Positions 63,949 through 64,000 of a DNA stretch of 64,000 bases are shown here, in pieces (within the stretch, counting starts at the first letter, position 1; each line of letters begins with the position of its first letter). The DNA is from a virus. The notes below the pieces were generated by a model. It did no database searches and was not told the DNA's origin. It saw only the letters and a list, made by a program, of their open reading frames with translations. Position numbers and translations under genes: made by a program. The stretch covers positions 62,001 to 126,000 of the IMG/VR virus record IMGVR_UViG_3300035180_002250; one strand, written 5' to 3'.

Positions 63949-64000
63949 TACTTACTTTCCTACTTTCCTGTTGGTTATTAAAAAATCCAACCGAGTTCAA

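Overview
This window is a piece of a large, tailed, contractile (myovirus) double-stranded DNA phage genome. The DNA is AT-rich, ribosome binding sites are strong AGGAGG-type, and the insertion elements are IS200/IS605-like, so a low-GC Gram-positive (Bacillota-like) host is the best inference; the exact host is not visible. The phage appears to carry transcription machinery of its own: the N-terminus of a multisubunit-type RNA polymerase beta subunit runs off the left edge, and two sigma-70-like factors are encoded.

Layout. 1-5024 (minus): RNA polymerase beta start, two unknown genes, a helicase with a polyglutamine tail, and the portal. 5.1-9.9 kb (plus): putative promoter, tRNA-Leu, two small genes, an SNF2 ATPase, a membrane-anchored transglycosylase and a Cas4/RecB-type nuclease. 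10-12.6 kb (minus): a sigma factor and a TnpB element. 12.8-22.9 kb (plus): replication block with SSB-like protein, HU-like protein, tRNA-Ile(UAU), DHH phosphoesterase, second Cas4/RecB nuclease, primase-helicase and a uracil-glycosylase/PolA fusion. 22.9-24.2 kb: a mostly noncoding block with four structured RNA units around an Sm/Hfq-like gene. 24.2-27.6 kb (minus): terminase and two virion-associated genes. 27.8-31.2 kb (plus): reverse transcriptase with an atypical active site, its partner gene, a zinc-ribbon protein and a RuvC-type resolvase. 31.1-58.7 kb (minus): fibres, baseplate, second sigma factor, hub, tape measure, frameshifted tail chaperone, spike, tube, sheath, connectors, capsid, decoration and scaffold. 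59.0-61.8 kb (plus): PAAR tip, a fibre-like protein and two small membrane proteins. 61.8-63.9 kb (minus): prohead protease.

Two short sequence signals divide the window by strand. TGTTATAAG (an extended -10-like motif) occurs in five intergenic sites ahead of plus-strand units. CATTATTTAATA (read on the minus strand) occurs ahead of portal, sigma factor and spike genes, with a near copy ahead of the terminase group. They are good candidates for phage promoter classes read by the encoded sigma factors.

The most novel-looking feature is the RNA block at 23.0-24.1 kb. Four units each begin with a 7-bp hairpin closed by an AAA loop whose stem bases differ between units while pairing is kept. 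An Sm/Hfq-like protein gene sits in the middle. Second is the TnpB system: two full tnpB genes plus three tnpB-less copies that keep the right-end/omegaRNA segment, each next to a different potential guide.
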